Assembly (NCBI GenBank): GCA_036380875.1 | Contig: DASVDX010000049.1 | Span: forward strand, 41,194 to 105,193 | Direction: 5' to 3' | Source of the DNA: ZC4RG17 sp036380875 | Lineage (GTDB): Bacteria; Actinomycetota; Acidimicrobiia; Spongiisociales; ZC4RG35 | Length of the DNA: 64,000 bases | Shown: piece after piece, positions 42,208 through 50,716 of the stretch | How positions within the stretch are numbered: the first letter of the stretch is position 1 | How the letters are laid out: each line of letters opens with the position of its first letter | Notes under the pieces: model-generated | Told to the model about the DNA's origin: nothing | What the model saw: only the letters and a program-made list of their open reading frames with translations | Database searches by the model: none | Program-made: the position numbers and the translations under genes

Positions 42208-42477
42208 ATGGCGAAGAAAGCCAAGGAAAGACGCCGTCGGCGGGGCAGTGCCGCCGAGATGCGGCGCACCAAGAAGAAGGTGTGCCAGTTCTGCAAGGAC
42301 CCGAACTCGGTCATCGACTGGAAGGACGTGGCCTTGTTGCGCAAGTTCATGTCTGATCGGGCGAAGATCCGCTCCCGTCGCGTGACCGGCAACTGCCCCT
42401 TGCACCAGCGTCAGATCGCCCGGGCGATCAAGAACGCCCGGGAGATGGCCCTGCTCCCCTACGTAGCGACGAAATGA
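42208..42477 (+). CDS. rpsR: 30S ribosomal protein S18
   Basis: 89 residues. A basic N-terminus precedes the core DWKDVALLRKFMSDRAKIRSRR. Cysteines in KVCQFCKD and GNCPLHQ make a zinc-type (C+) form. The stop overlaps the rplI ATG (ATGA). AGGAG lies upstream. Confidence 0.97.
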   Translation: MAKKAKERRRRRGSAAEMRRTKKKVCQFCKDPNSVIDWKDVALLRKFMSDRAKIRSRRVTGNCPLHQRQIARAIKNAREMALLPYVATK

Positions 42478-42920
42478 AGCTGATACTCACTTCTGATGTG
42501 CCGCCGCTCGGAAAGAAGGGTGATGTCGTCGACGTGGCCGACGGCTACGCCCGCAACTTCCTGCTCCCGAAGAAGAAGGCGGTGAAGGCCACCGAGGGAG
42601 CCGTCCGCACGGCCGAGGCCCTGCGCCGCGCCCGTGAAGAAGCCGAGCGTCAGGCCAAGGACGAAGCCGAGCGGATCGCCACCCAGCTGGTCGGCACCCG
42701 TGTCGTCATCGCCGCCCAGGCCGGCGACGAAGGCAAGCTGTACGGCTCGGTCGGCGTCGCCGACATCGTGGAGGGCATCAAGAAGTTCACGGGTGTCGAG
42801 CTCGACCGGAAGACGATCCACCTCGAGCAGCCGATCCGCGAGATCGGCCTCCACGACATCCAGGTCGTGCTGCACCCAGACGTGCAGTTCCCGATCACCC
42901 TGGACGTCATCCCCGCCTGA
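42474..42920 (+). CDS. rplI: 50S ribosomal protein L9
   Basis: 148 residues. The N-terminal domain has the L9 signature PPLGKKGDVVDVADGYARNFLLP (in parts); a long charged helix and the C-terminal domain (GKLYGSVGVADIVEGI) follow. The gene is coupled to rpsR and followed by a strong hairpin. Confidence 0.97.
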   Translation: MKLILTSDVPPLGKKGDVVDVADGYARNFLLPKKKAVKATEGAVRTAEALRRAREEAERQAKDEAERIATQLVGTRVVIAAQAGDEGKLYGSVGVADIVEGIKKFTGVELDRKTIHLEQPIREIGLHDIQVVLHPDVQFPITLDVIPA

Positions 42921-42931
42921 CAGGCGTCCTC

Positions 42932-42964
42932 GCCGTTCGGGGGGCACCCGACCCCCCGAACGGC
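42932..42964. terminator. Strong hairpin between convergent rplI and the CoxL-like gene
   Basis: A perfect 13 bp stem (GCCGTTCGGGGGG at 42932-42944, CCCCCCGAACGGC at 42952-42964) with a 7 nt loop. It is followed by only a mixed pyrimidine stretch rather than a T-run. It probably stops transcription from both sides. Confidence 0.7.
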
Positions 42965-42967
42965 CTC

Positions 42968-45232
42968 TCATCCGCGTCCCTGCAGGGCCTCCCACACTTT
43001 GGCGGGGCGTAGAGGCATGTCCAGGTGGGTGACCCCGAAGGGGTGGAGGGCGTCCAGCACCGCATTGACCACCGCCGGGGGGCCGCCGATGCAGCCCGAC
43101 TCGCCGGCGCCTTTGGCGCCCAAGGGGTTGGAAGGCGCCGGGCTGACCACCCTTCCGGTCCGGAACAGCGGAAGGTCGGTGGCGTGGGGCAGGAGGTAGT
43201 CGACGAAAGTGGCGGTCTGCAGCTGCCCGTTCTCGTCGTAGCGGACTTCTTCCAGCAAGGCCTGCCCGATGCCCTGTGCCAGCGAACCGTGAGTCTGGCC
43301 TTCCACGATCATCGGGTTGAGGACGTTGCCGCAGTCGTCGACCGCAACGATGTCGAGCAACTCGACTTCACCCGTTTCGAGGGAGACGCTGACGACGGCG
43401 GCGTGCACGCCATACGGGAAGGTCTGTGCTCCCGGCGAGTAGAACTCCTCCTCGGCCATCTGTTCGCCCCGGCGGGTGGCCTCGGCGACGATCGCCGCCA
43501 GGCTCACGCCCTCGTCCGGGACTCCCCGTACCTTGAATGCACCCTTTTCCAACACCAGGTCGTCCTCGGCAGCCTCCAGCATGTCGGCGGCGAGGCGACG
43601 GGCACGATCGCGCAGGCGGCGACCCGTCAGCCACACTCCGGACGCACCGATCTGCGCCGACCGGCTCGCCATCGACCCCCACCCTCGCGCCACTCGGCTG
43701 GTGTCGCCGGCGATGACGGTCACATCCTCGATCGGCACGTCGAAGATCTGGGAGGCGACCTGGGACCACACGGTGTCGTGACCCTGTCCATTGGACGTGG
43801 AGCCGGTGCGCACCACCACCTTGCCGTCCTCGTCCAACTCCACACGGGCGTATTCACCCGAGTCGGGTGGGCCCCCGGCCCTCTCCACGTAGGCGCCGAT
43901 TCCCACACCGATCGGGTCCTCTCCTTCCGCCAGCCTCCGCTGCTGCTCCTTCCGCCAGCGAGGGAGGTCGATCAGTTCCACAGCCAGGTCGAGTGCGGCC
44001 CGATAGTCGCCACTGTCGTAGATGGCGCCGGTGCGCGATCGGATCGGGAAGGGGCCGGCCAGGAGGTTCTTCCGCCGCACGTCGACCGGATCCATCCCGA
44101 CGGCGCGAGCGAACGCATCCACCGCCCTCTCCATCGCATAAGCCGCCTCCGGGCGTCCCGCTCCTCGATACGGGGCCGTGGGGGCGGCGTTGGTCACGAC
44201 CGACACGACTTCGACGTGCAGTTGTTCCAGGTCGTACATGTCCTGGGAAACGAGCCGTGTGAAGAGAGGGACCTGGGCGCCTGTGTGCGGATAGGCCCCC
44301 ACCGCGGCCACGATCTCGATGGATCCCCGGCGGATGCGGCCGTCGTTGTCGCCCGCCAGCCGAATCGTTGAGGTCATGTCCCGTCCGTGGGTGGCTGCCG
44401 CCAGCGATTCCCGGCGGGTCTGCAGCCATCGCACCGGCCGGCCCAGACGAGATGCCGCCTGGGCCACGACGGCGTACTCGGGGAAGAACCGGCCTTTCTG
44501 ACCGAAGCCGCCTCCGACATCGGGGACGATCACATCCACCTCGAACCCGAGCAGCCGCTCGAGCTGTCCCTTGAGCTGGTGGGGGGCTTGGTGGCCGACC
44601 CACAGCCTCACGCCTCCGTCCTTCGGCTCGGCGAGGGCGGTGAGCGGCTCGATCGGAGAGGGCGCCAGGCGCTGGTTGTGGACGCGAACCGTGACGTCTA
44701 CTTCGTAGTCCCACGGGTCGTCGTCGGGATCCCCGCCCGGGGTCCTCTGGACGAGATTGGTGCCGACTTCGGGATGGAGGACGACCCGATCGGACAGGGC
44801 CTCCTCCGGCGTTGTCACCGCATCGAGCTCCTCGATGTCGGGCCAGACCAAGTCGGCGGCGTCGAAGGCCTGCCGCTCGGTCTCGGCGATGACCACCGCC
44901 AGGGCCTCGCCGACGAACCGGATCCGTTCGGTCGCCAAGAGCGGCCGGATCATCTGCGGCAGCGAAGGGGCTTCCACCGGGAGGCTGTTCACGTCGAGGT
45001 CGTCGCCTCCGAAGACGGCGACCACCCCGGGAGCAGATCGGGCGTCCTCCAGGTCGAGGCCGCGAAGGAGGCCGTGGGCGGCGTCGGAGCGGACGAAGCG
45101 GGCATGGAGGAGGCCCTCCGGCTCCATGTCGCCGATGAATCGTCCGCGACCGACCACATGACGGGCGTCTTCGCGGCGGTGAACGGCCTGTCCACGAAAT
45201 TCGAAATCGTTTGTAGGCGGGTTCGTCGTCAT
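42968..45232 (-). CDS. Xanthine/aldehyde/CO dehydrogenase large subunit (molybdenum hydroxylase, CoxL-like form II)
   Basis: 754 residues. Ordered motifs: REDARHVVGRGRFIGD, GGGFGQKGRFFPEYAVVA (cofactor site), the active-site loop PYRGAGRPEA, GQGHDTVWSQVASQIF, GWGSMASRSAQIGAS and the catalytic Glu in GAKGAGESGCIGGPPAV. Form I CO dehydrogenases have AYxCSFR in the loop and form II AYRGAGR, so this is nearer form II or aldehyde/xanthine oxidases; CO use is not supported. It should bind Mo-cytosine dinucleotide and partner FAD and 2Fe-2S subunits, but neither gene is adjacent. It interrupts the common rplI-dnaB order in the opposite direction. ATG at 45232 is preceded by a weak GGAA. Confidence 0.88.
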   Translation of the reverse strand: MTTNPPTNDFEFRGQAVHRREDARHVVGRGRFIGDMEPEGLLHARFVRSDAAHGLLRGLDLEDARSAPGVVAVFGGDDLDVNSLPVEAPSLPQMIRPLLATERIRFVGEALAVVIAETERQAFDAADLVWPDIEELDAVTTPEEALSDRVVLHPEVGTNLVQRTPGGDPDDDPWDYEVDVTVRVHNQRLAPSPIEPLTALAEPKDGGVRLWVGHQAPHQLKGQLERLLGFEVDVIVPDVGGGFGQKGRFFPEYAVVAQAASRLGRPVRWLQTRRESLAAATHGRDMTSTIRLAGDNDGRIRRGSIEIVAAVGAYPHTGAQVPLFTRLVSQDMYDLEQLHVEVVSVVTNAAPTAPYRGAGRPEAAYAMERAVDAFARAVGMDPVDVRRKNLLAGPFPIRSRTGAIYDSGDYRAALDLAVELIDLPRWRKEQQRRLAEGEDPIGVGIGAYVERAGGPPDSGEYARVELDEDGKVVVRTGSTSNGQGHDTVWSQVASQIFDVPIEDVTVIAGDTSRVARGWGSMASRSAQIGASGVWLTGRRLRDRARRLAADMLEAAEDDLVLEKGAFKVRGVPDEGVSLAAIVAEATRRGEQMAEEEFYSPGAQTFPYGVHAAVVSVSLETGEVELLDIVAVDDCGNVLNPMIVEGQTHGSLAQGIGQALLEEVRYDENGQLQTATFVDYLLPHATDLPLFRTGRVVSPAPSNPLGAKGAGESGCIGGPPAVVNAVLDALHPFGVTHLDMPLRPAKVWEALQGRG

Positions 45233-45418
45233 CGAGTTCCGTGGTCGGGGAGTCCTGTTCCGCGTCAGACACAGTAGAACGACTGTCCCGTCAGAAGATG
45301 AACCCCAAGATGGTTTTCCCGACCCCCACTCGGTGGGGTAGGTTCGGGCCACTTCCCCTCACGTCACAGACTTGTCGGTCCTGACGTGTAAGAACTCTCC
45401 ACAACGGACGGAAGAGAC

Positions 45419-46759
45419 GTGAACGGCGAAGTATCTCGTTCTGCTCAGCGTGTGCCCCCGCACTCGCGGGAGGCCGAAGAGTCACTCCTCGGAGCGGTCC
45501 TGTTGTCCCCGGACGCGGCCAACGACGTCATGGACAGGATCCATCCGGAGGACTTCTACGTCCCTGCCCACCAATCCATCTACGAGGCGATGCGCCGCCT
45601 CTACGACGCCAATCAGGCGATCGACGCCGTCACCCTCGCCGAGGAACTGAGGCGCATCGGTGAACTGGAGAAGGTGGGCGGCGTGCCCTACCTCACCCGC
45701 CTCGTCGACGTCGTCCCGGTCACATCCAACGTCGAGCACTACGCCACCATCGTCGAGGAGAACGCCCGCCGCCGGGAGCTGATCCGGGCGGGGGCCACGA
45801 TCACCAACGTCGCTTTCGATCTCGACGAAGAGATCCATGCGGTGATGGACCGGGCCGAGCAGTCGGTCCTGAGTGTTGCCGAGCGCCGTGCCTCCCAGAA
45901 CATGATCGAGGTCGGCCCCTTGTTCGCCGACGTCCTCGAGAAGATCGAGCAGTTGGAGCAGCAGGGGAGCGAGGTCACCGGTCTGGCCACCGGCTTCCGT
46001 GACCTCGACAAGAAGCTGGCCGGCCTCCAGCCCGCCAACCTCGTGATCATCGCCGCCCGCCCGGCGATGGGAAAGAGCGCCCTGACGATGAACATCGCCA
46101 CCAACGTCGCCCTGCAGCAGAAGCCGGTGGCGCTGTTCAGCCTCGAGATGTCGAAGGAGGAGATCGTCCAGCGGATCCTCTCTTCGGTCGGACGCGTCGA
46201 CTCGATGAAGCTGCGCTCCGGCCAGCTCGGGCCGCTGTGGCAGAGGGTCGTCGATGCCGCCTCGCGGATGTACCAGGCGCCGATCTACATCGACGACTCG
46301 CCGATCGTCACCGTCACCGACATTCGGGCCAAGTGCCGCCGGTTGAAGCGGAAGAAGGGCCTGGCGCTGGTGATCGTGGACTACCTGCAGCTGATGCAGG
46401 GGACGGTGCGGGAGAACCGCCAGCAGGAGATCGCCGAGATCAGCCGCAACCTGAAGAACCTCGCCCGCGAGTTGGACGTGCCGGTGATCGGCCTCTCCCA
46501 GCTCAACCGATCCCTCGAGGCACGAGAGGACAAGCGGCCCCGTCTCTCGGACTTGAGGGAGAGCGGCAGCCTCGAACAGGACGCCGACGTGGTGATGTTC
46601 ATCTACCGCCACGAGTACTACCACCCCGAGGACCAGGAGAACAAGGGCCTGGCCGAGGTGATCATCGCCAAGCACAGGTCCGGGTCGACGGGCACGGTGC
46701 GCATGACGTTCCTCCCCGAGTTCACCCGCTTCGCCGACCTCGGCCGCGACGTCACCTAG
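45419..46759 (+). CDS. dnaB: Replicative DNA helicase
   Basis: 446 residues; the hexameric 5'-3' helicase of the fork. N-terminal collar (PPHSREAEESLLGAVLLSPDA in parts), Walker A AARPAMGKSALTMNIA, FSLEMSKEEIVQRIL, Walker B LVIVDYLQLMQG, and RPRLSDLRESGSLEQDADVV with the arginine finger region. No intein interrupts it, although DnaB often has one in actinobacteria. GTG start with weak GGAAGAG. About 185 bp upstream to the CoxL-like gene are non-coding and hold both promoters. Confidence 0.97.
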   Translation: MNGEVSRSAQRVPPHSREAEESLLGAVLLSPDAANDVMDRIHPEDFYVPAHQSIYEAMRRLYDANQAIDAVTLAEELRRIGELEKVGGVPYLTRLVDVVPVTSNVEHYATIVEENARRRELIRAGATITNVAFDLDEEIHAVMDRAEQSVLSVAERRASQNMIEVGPLFADVLEKIEQLEQQGSEVTGLATGFRDLDKKLAGLQPANLVIIAARPAMGKSALTMNIATNVALQQKPVALFSLEMSKEEIVQRILSSVGRVDSMKLRSGQLGPLWQRVVDAASRMYQAPIYIDDSPIVTVTDIRAKCRRLKRKKGLALVIVDYLQLMQGTVRENRQQEIAEISRNLKNLARELDVPVIGLSQLNRSLEAREDKRPRLSDLRESGSLEQDADVVMFIYRHEYYHPEDQENKGLAEVIIAKHRSGSTGTVRMTFLPEFTRFADLGRDVT

Positions 46760-46764
46760 TACCG

Positions 46765-47190
46765 ATGGGTACGGCCGACGAACGACGTCAGCCCGCTGTT
46801 CTCTTCCTGTGTGTCCACAACGCGGGGCGGTCGCAGATGGCTGCCGGTTTCATGCGGCACCTGGCTGGGGGGCGGGTCGACGTGTTCTTGGGTGGTTCGG
46901 AGCCGGCCGACGGGTTGAATCCGTTGGCGGTCGCTGTGATGGCGGAGAAGGGGATCGACATCGGGTCTGGGCGACCGCGACCGTGGACGAGTGAGACGCT
47001 CGCTGCCGCCGATGTGGTGGTGACGATGGGGTGTGGGGATGCTTGCCCGGTCCTGCCCGGCAAGAGGTACGTGGACTGGGAGATCGACGACCCCGCCGGC
47101 GAGCCGATCGAAAAGGTGCGGGCGATCCGGGACGAGATCGAGGCTCGAGTCCAGGGGCTGGTGGGCGATCTGTTGGGTGGGTTCAGCTGA
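46765..47190 (+). CDS. arsC: Arsenate reductase, LMW protein-phosphatase type
   Basis: 141 residues. The P-loop VLFLCVHNAGRSQMAAGF carries the nucleophilic Cys and Arg (C-x5-R-S), and the general acid lies in YVDWEIDDPAGEPIEKVRAI. It reduces arsenate to arsenite using thioredoxin or mycothiol-type thiols; which one is not readable. It starts 5 nt after dnaB and converges on arsR with an 8 nt overlap. Codon use is more G-ended than dnaB, in line with an acquired cassette. Confidence 0.87.
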   Translation: MGTADERRQPAVLFLCVHNAGRSQMAAGFMRHLAGGRVDVFLGGSEPADGLNPLAVAVMAEKGIDIGSGRPRPWTSETLAAADVVVTMGCGDACPVLPGKRYVDWEIDDPAGEPIEKVRAIRDEIEARVQGLVGDLLGGFS

Positions 47191-47524
47191 GGCTCGGGGC
47201 CGGACGGCGGTCCAGGATCGTGCGGACGAACTCGGCGCGTTCGGGAGCGATCGAGAACCAGGCCCACTTGCCCCGCTGCTCGCGGGTGATGAGCCCCGCT
47301 CTGGTGAGCACCGACAGGTGATGGCTGACGGTGGCTTGGCTGCGGCCTATCGGGTCGATCAGGTCGCAGGCGCAGATCTCGCCTTCAGGCACCGAGGCGA
47401 TGATGCTCAACAGTCGCAGCCGCACCGGGTCGGCCAGCACCTTGAAGTCGTTGGCCGACTCCTCGGCTTCTTCGGGCGCGAGCGCCTGGTCGGTGACCGG
47501 TGTGCAGCAGGAGGTGATGTCCAC
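47183..47524 (-). CDS. arsR: ArsR-family arsenic-responsive repressor
   Basis: 113 residues from GTG at 47524. Winged helix: LADPVRLRLLSIIA, SQATVSHHLSVLTRAGLI, REQRGKWAWFSI. The likely As(III) thiols are the adjacent cysteines in TSCCTPV at the N-terminus and those in GEICACDLI, the arrangement known for the actinobacterial ArsR1 of Corynebacterium glutamicum. The start is supported by TACACT 7 nt upstream. It is divergent from arsM, with a palindrome between them. Confidence 0.92.
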   Translation of the reverse strand: MDITSCCTPVTDQALAPEEAEESANDFKVLADPVRLRLLSIIASVPEGEICACDLIDPIGRSQATVSHHLSVLTRAGLITREQRGKWAWFSIAPERAEFVRTILDRRPAPSLS

Positions 47525-47531
47525 GCTCCTC

Positions 47532-47537
47532 AGTGTA
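47532..47537 (-). promoter_or_regulatory. Leaderless -10 element of arsR
   Basis: TACACT on the minus strand, 7 nt before the GTG at 47524. A GAGGAG lies in that gap but would abut the start, so leaderless translation is more likely. Confidence 0.5.
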
Positions 47538-47540
47538 CAG

Positions 47541-47556
47541 ATTGACGCGCGTCGAT
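47541..47556. promoter_or_regulatory. Putative ArsR operator
   Basis: The 16 bp near-palindrome ATTGACGCGCGTCGAT (one mismatched pair; the inner GACGCGCGTC is perfect) lies just upstream of the arsR -10 and about 45 bp before arsM, placed to control both directions. Confidence 0.55.
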
Positions 47557-47599
47557 GCATCAGTTACGCTTCGATGGCCGTCGATATGAGAGGACCTGT

Positions 47600-48352
47600 A
47601 TGAGCGAGTCGACCGAAATCCGGGAGAAGGTGCGTGAACGCTACGCCGTGGCCGCCACCTCCGCGTCGTGCTGTGGTGGTGGCGACTGTGGCCCGGCCGA
47701 CGCCAGCTTGGGGGTGGACCTGACCGCCGGGTCGTACTCGGCGCCCGAGCTCGAGGCGTTGCCGGAAGGCGCCAAAGAAGTCAGCTTGGGGTGCGGCAAC
47801 CCGACCGCGGTCGCCGACCTGAAACAAGGCGAGGTGGTCCTCGACTTGGGTTCGGGAGGCGGCATCGACGTCCTCTTGTCGGCACGGCGAGTAGGCCCGA
47901 CCGGATTCGTCTACGGGGTGGACATGACCGATGAGATGCTCGAGCTCGCCCGCCGCAACGCCGCCGAAGCCGGAGTAGCCAACGTCGAGTTCATCAAGGG
48001 ATACATCGAAGACATCCCCCTCGACGACGCCACCGTCGACGTGGTCATCTCCAACTGCGTCATCAACCTGTCAGCCGACAAACCCGCCGTGATCTCAGAG
48101 ATCGCCAGAGTCCTCAAGCCCGGCGGCCGCATCGGGATCTCAGACGTCGTCGCCGACGACTCCCTCACCCCCGAAGAGCGCGCCGAGAGAGGCTCCTGGG
48201 TCGGATGCATCGCCGGGGCGCTCTCGTACTCGGAGTACCGCCAGCTGCTCGAAGAAGCCGGGTTCGTCGACATCACCATCGACGCCACCCACCAGGCAAC
48301 CGCGGGGATGGACTCGGCCATCATCAAGGCTACGAAGCCATCCATGACATAG
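47600..48352 (+). CDS. arsM: Arsenite S-adenosylmethionine methyltransferase
   Basis: 250 residues. The N-terminal TSASCCGGGDCG supplies arsenic-binding cysteines; the SAM motif is VVLDLGSGGGIDVLLSA; two further conserved cysteines lie in VISNCVINLS and SWVGCIAGALS. It methylates As(III) to methylated, volatile species. The start is the ATG after GAGAGGA. It is divergent from arsR and separated from the convergent permease gene by 5 nt. No arsenite efflux pump gene is in the cassette. Confidence 0.93.
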   Translation: MSESTEIREKVRERYAVAATSASCCGGGDCGPADASLGVDLTAGSYSAPELEALPEGAKEVSLGCGNPTAVADLKQGEVVLDLGSGGGIDVLLSARRVGPTGFVYGVDMTDEMLELARRNAAEAGVANVEFIKGYIEDIPLDDATVDVVISNCVINLSADKPAVISEIARVLKPGGRIGISDVVADDSLTPEERAERGSWVGCIAGALSYSEYRQLLEEAGFVDITIDATHQATAGMDSAIIKATKPSMT

Positions 48353-48357
48353 CTGTC

Positions 48358-50661
48358 TCAGAACAGCGCCTTCTCGGAACGGCGAGGGGGCTCCAGATGG
48401 AATGGCACGCTCGTGACGGCGATGCTCGGCTCGGCCGCCAGCGCCCCCTTGATGGCGAGAGCAGTCTGGTTGTGGAGGAACTGCGTGACCCTGCCCGGCA
48501 CGATGAACTCCGGTAGGACGGCGTTGATGAGCGTCCCCGGCGGGGCGACCCTACGACGCTCCCGGAGGTAGTGCACCAGGGGATCGACGATCTCGCGGTA
48601 GGGGCTCGGAATGATGTCCAACGGCAGCGTCATCCCCGCCTCGTGCCAGTGCCGTTCCAGGCGCTCCCGCTGCTCGGCGTCGACGTCGATGTGGACGGCG
48701 GTCACCGGCGGTCCCAAGCGCTCCGCATAGGCCAGCGCCTCCCGGGTGGGGCGGGTGAGGTCCGAGATCAGGACGACCTGCTCGACCCGCCGCGTGGGGA
48801 CTCGGCCGAGCTTGCTGCGGCGGGATCGCCGCAAGACGTTCAGGTCCGTAACGACGACTCCAGGCTCGAACAGCAGCCGGGACTTGACGACGAAGCTGTG
48901 GCGGTGGGCGAAGGGCGCCAGGATCGACGGCCGGTGCACACGGTCGGCGAGGATCACCGTCACCTGCGAGCCTGGATGCTCGTCCCGTTCCTTCCGCACA
49001 CGCTCCACCAGGCGACGAGAGACAGATTCCCGCTCGCCGGGGAGCACTTCGAGTTGGTGGAAGGGATGGGCGCTGTCCCAGGTGTAGAGGAGATCATCCG
49101 AGTAGGGCTCTTCGGCATGCACGCAAGTGACCGCCTCCGCATGGATCAACTCGGCGTAGCGAAGGGCACGGTCGGTTCCTTCGTCGTGATGGGCGACGAA
49201 CACGAGCACCCGGGTCGGGCGGGGCTCCGGGCCGCTCGGGAGCAGTTTCAGCTGGGCGGCGACGGCCAGATAGTGGGACCGGACTCCCAGCATGAGTGTC
49301 ACGAGGATCGGTATCGCCAGGATGACGATCCAGGCACCGAGGGCGAACTTCACGGTCGCGACGACCACGAGCACTACGGAAGTGACCGCAGCACCGACGG
49401 TGTTGACGATCACCGACCGCCTCCATCCCGCTTCCCGTGTGCGGAACCAATGGCGCACCATTCCAGACTGGCTGAGCGTGAAGGCGGTGAACACGCCGAC
49501 GACGTAGAGCTGGACCAGGCGGTTCACCTGAGCGTCGAAGACGAGGAGGAGCCCGCCCGCCACGACCGCCAGGGTGACGATGCCGTTGGAGAAGACGAGC
49601 CGGTCGCCGCGGTTGAGGTATTGGCGAGGCATCAGCTTGTGGCGGGCGAGGATGGCCGACAGGCGGGGGAAGTCTTGGTAAGCGGTGTTGGCCGCCAGGA
49701 TCAGGATGGCAGCTGTCACGACCTGGAGCGTGTAGAACCCGATGCCCTCGCCGAACGCCGCCCGCCCGATCTGGGAGATCACCGTGCCGTGGGTGTCCAA
49801 CGTCTCCTCGGAGATCCGTACATCGAACCACCGGGCGAGAGTGGAGATGCCGAGGAACATGCTGATCGAGATCGCACCCATGACCCCCAGGGTCGTGGCG
49901 GCGTTGCGGGCCTTCGGCTCCCGGAACGCCTGTACGCCGTCGGCGATCGCCTCGACGCCAGTCAAAGCCGTCGAACCTGAGGCGAAGGCGCGCAGGATCA
50001 GGAAGGTGCCGACGCCCGTCACCTCTTCCAACGCGATCCCTGACGAGACCGCCCTCGGGCACACCCCGTCGAGGCATCGAGCGAAGCCCGTCACCAGCAT
50101 CGTCCCTACCGTGAGGATGAACAGGTAGGTGGGGAGGGCAAACAACATCGAGGCCTCTTTCACGCCTCTCAAGTTGGCGACTGTCAGGAGCACTACGAAC
50201 CCCAGGGCGATCTCCGCCCTCCAAGGGATGAGGCCGGGCGCCGCCGAGGTGATGGCGGCCACGCCGGCCGAAACCGACACCGCCACAGTGAGTACGTAGT
50301 CCGTGAGGATGGCCGCGGCGGCAGTCGCACCGGCGTGGAGGCCGATGTTGTCGGTGGCAACGATGAACGCTCCGCCGCCGTTCAGATATGCCCGGATCGT
50401 CTGGCGGTACGAAACGACCACGATGGTGAGGAGACCGGCGATCGCCAGGGAAATAGGCGTGAGAAGGCGGAAGGCTCCGGCGCCCGCCAGGGCGAGGACC
50501 AACAACGCCTCCTCTGTGGCGTAGGCCACCGAGGAGAGAGGGTCCGAGGCGAAGATCGGCAGGGCCAGCCAACGGGGGAGGAGTTGGTGTTCTTCCTCGG
50601 TCGAGGCGAAAGGCCGCCCCAGGACGCGCTGCTTCAAACCGGGATGAGGAGGCTGCCTCAT
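48358..50661 (-). CDS. APC-superfamily permease with C-terminal cytoplasmic domain (KimA-like)
   Basis: 767 residues. About 12 helices, opening with the KimA-type LPIFASDPLSSVAYATEEAL and including NGGGAFIVATDNIG and SGSTALTGVEAIADGVQAF. The C-terminal 270 residues form a soluble USP-like region (RVLVFVAHHDEGTDRALRY, VVLISDLTRPTREALAYAERL in parts). KimA of Bacillus is a K+/H+ symporter shut by c-di-AMP; potassium uptake is a fair guess here, not shown. It lies 55 nt after hppA on the same strand. GGGGGAGGA directly abuts the ATG. Confidence 0.78.
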   Translation of the reverse strand: MRQPPHPGLKQRVLGRPFASTEEEHQLLPRWLALPIFASDPLSSVAYATEEALLVLALAGAGAFRLLTPISLAIAGLLTIVVVSYRQTIRAYLNGGGAFIVATDNIGLHAGATAAAAILTDYVLTVAVSVSAGVAAITSAAPGLIPWRAEIALGFVVLLTVANLRGVKEASMLFALPTYLFILTVGTMLVTGFARCLDGVCPRAVSSGIALEEVTGVGTFLILRAFASGSTALTGVEAIADGVQAFREPKARNAATTLGVMGAISISMFLGISTLARWFDVRISEETLDTHGTVISQIGRAAFGEGIGFYTLQVVTAAILILAANTAYQDFPRLSAILARHKLMPRQYLNRGDRLVFSNGIVTLAVVAGGLLLVFDAQVNRLVQLYVVGVFTAFTLSQSGMVRHWFRTREAGWRRSVIVNTVGAAVTSVVLVVVATVKFALGAWIVILAIPILVTLMLGVRSHYLAVAAQLKLLPSGPEPRPTRVLVFVAHHDEGTDRALRYAELIHAEAVTCVHAEEPYSDDLLYTWDSAHPFHQLEVLPGERESVSRRLVERVRKERDEHPGSQVTVILADRVHRPSILAPFAHRHSFVVKSRLLFEPGVVVTDLNVLRRSRRSKLGRVPTRRVEQVVLISDLTRPTREALAYAERLGPPVTAVHIDVDAEQRERLERHWHEAGMTLPLDIIPSPYREIVDPLVHYLRERRRVAPPGTLINAVLPEFIVPGRVTQFLHNQTALAIKGALAAEPSIAVTSVPFHLEPPRRSEKALF

Positions 50662-50716
50662 TCCTCCCCCGTGGAGGTCGTCGCCAGGCGCCTCCGCGCC
50701 GACGGCGAGTCAGCGA

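Noticed and set aside
42968..45232. CO dehydrogenase (form I) assignment
   Set aside because: The active-site loop lacks the AYxCSFR motif needed for aerobic CO oxidation.
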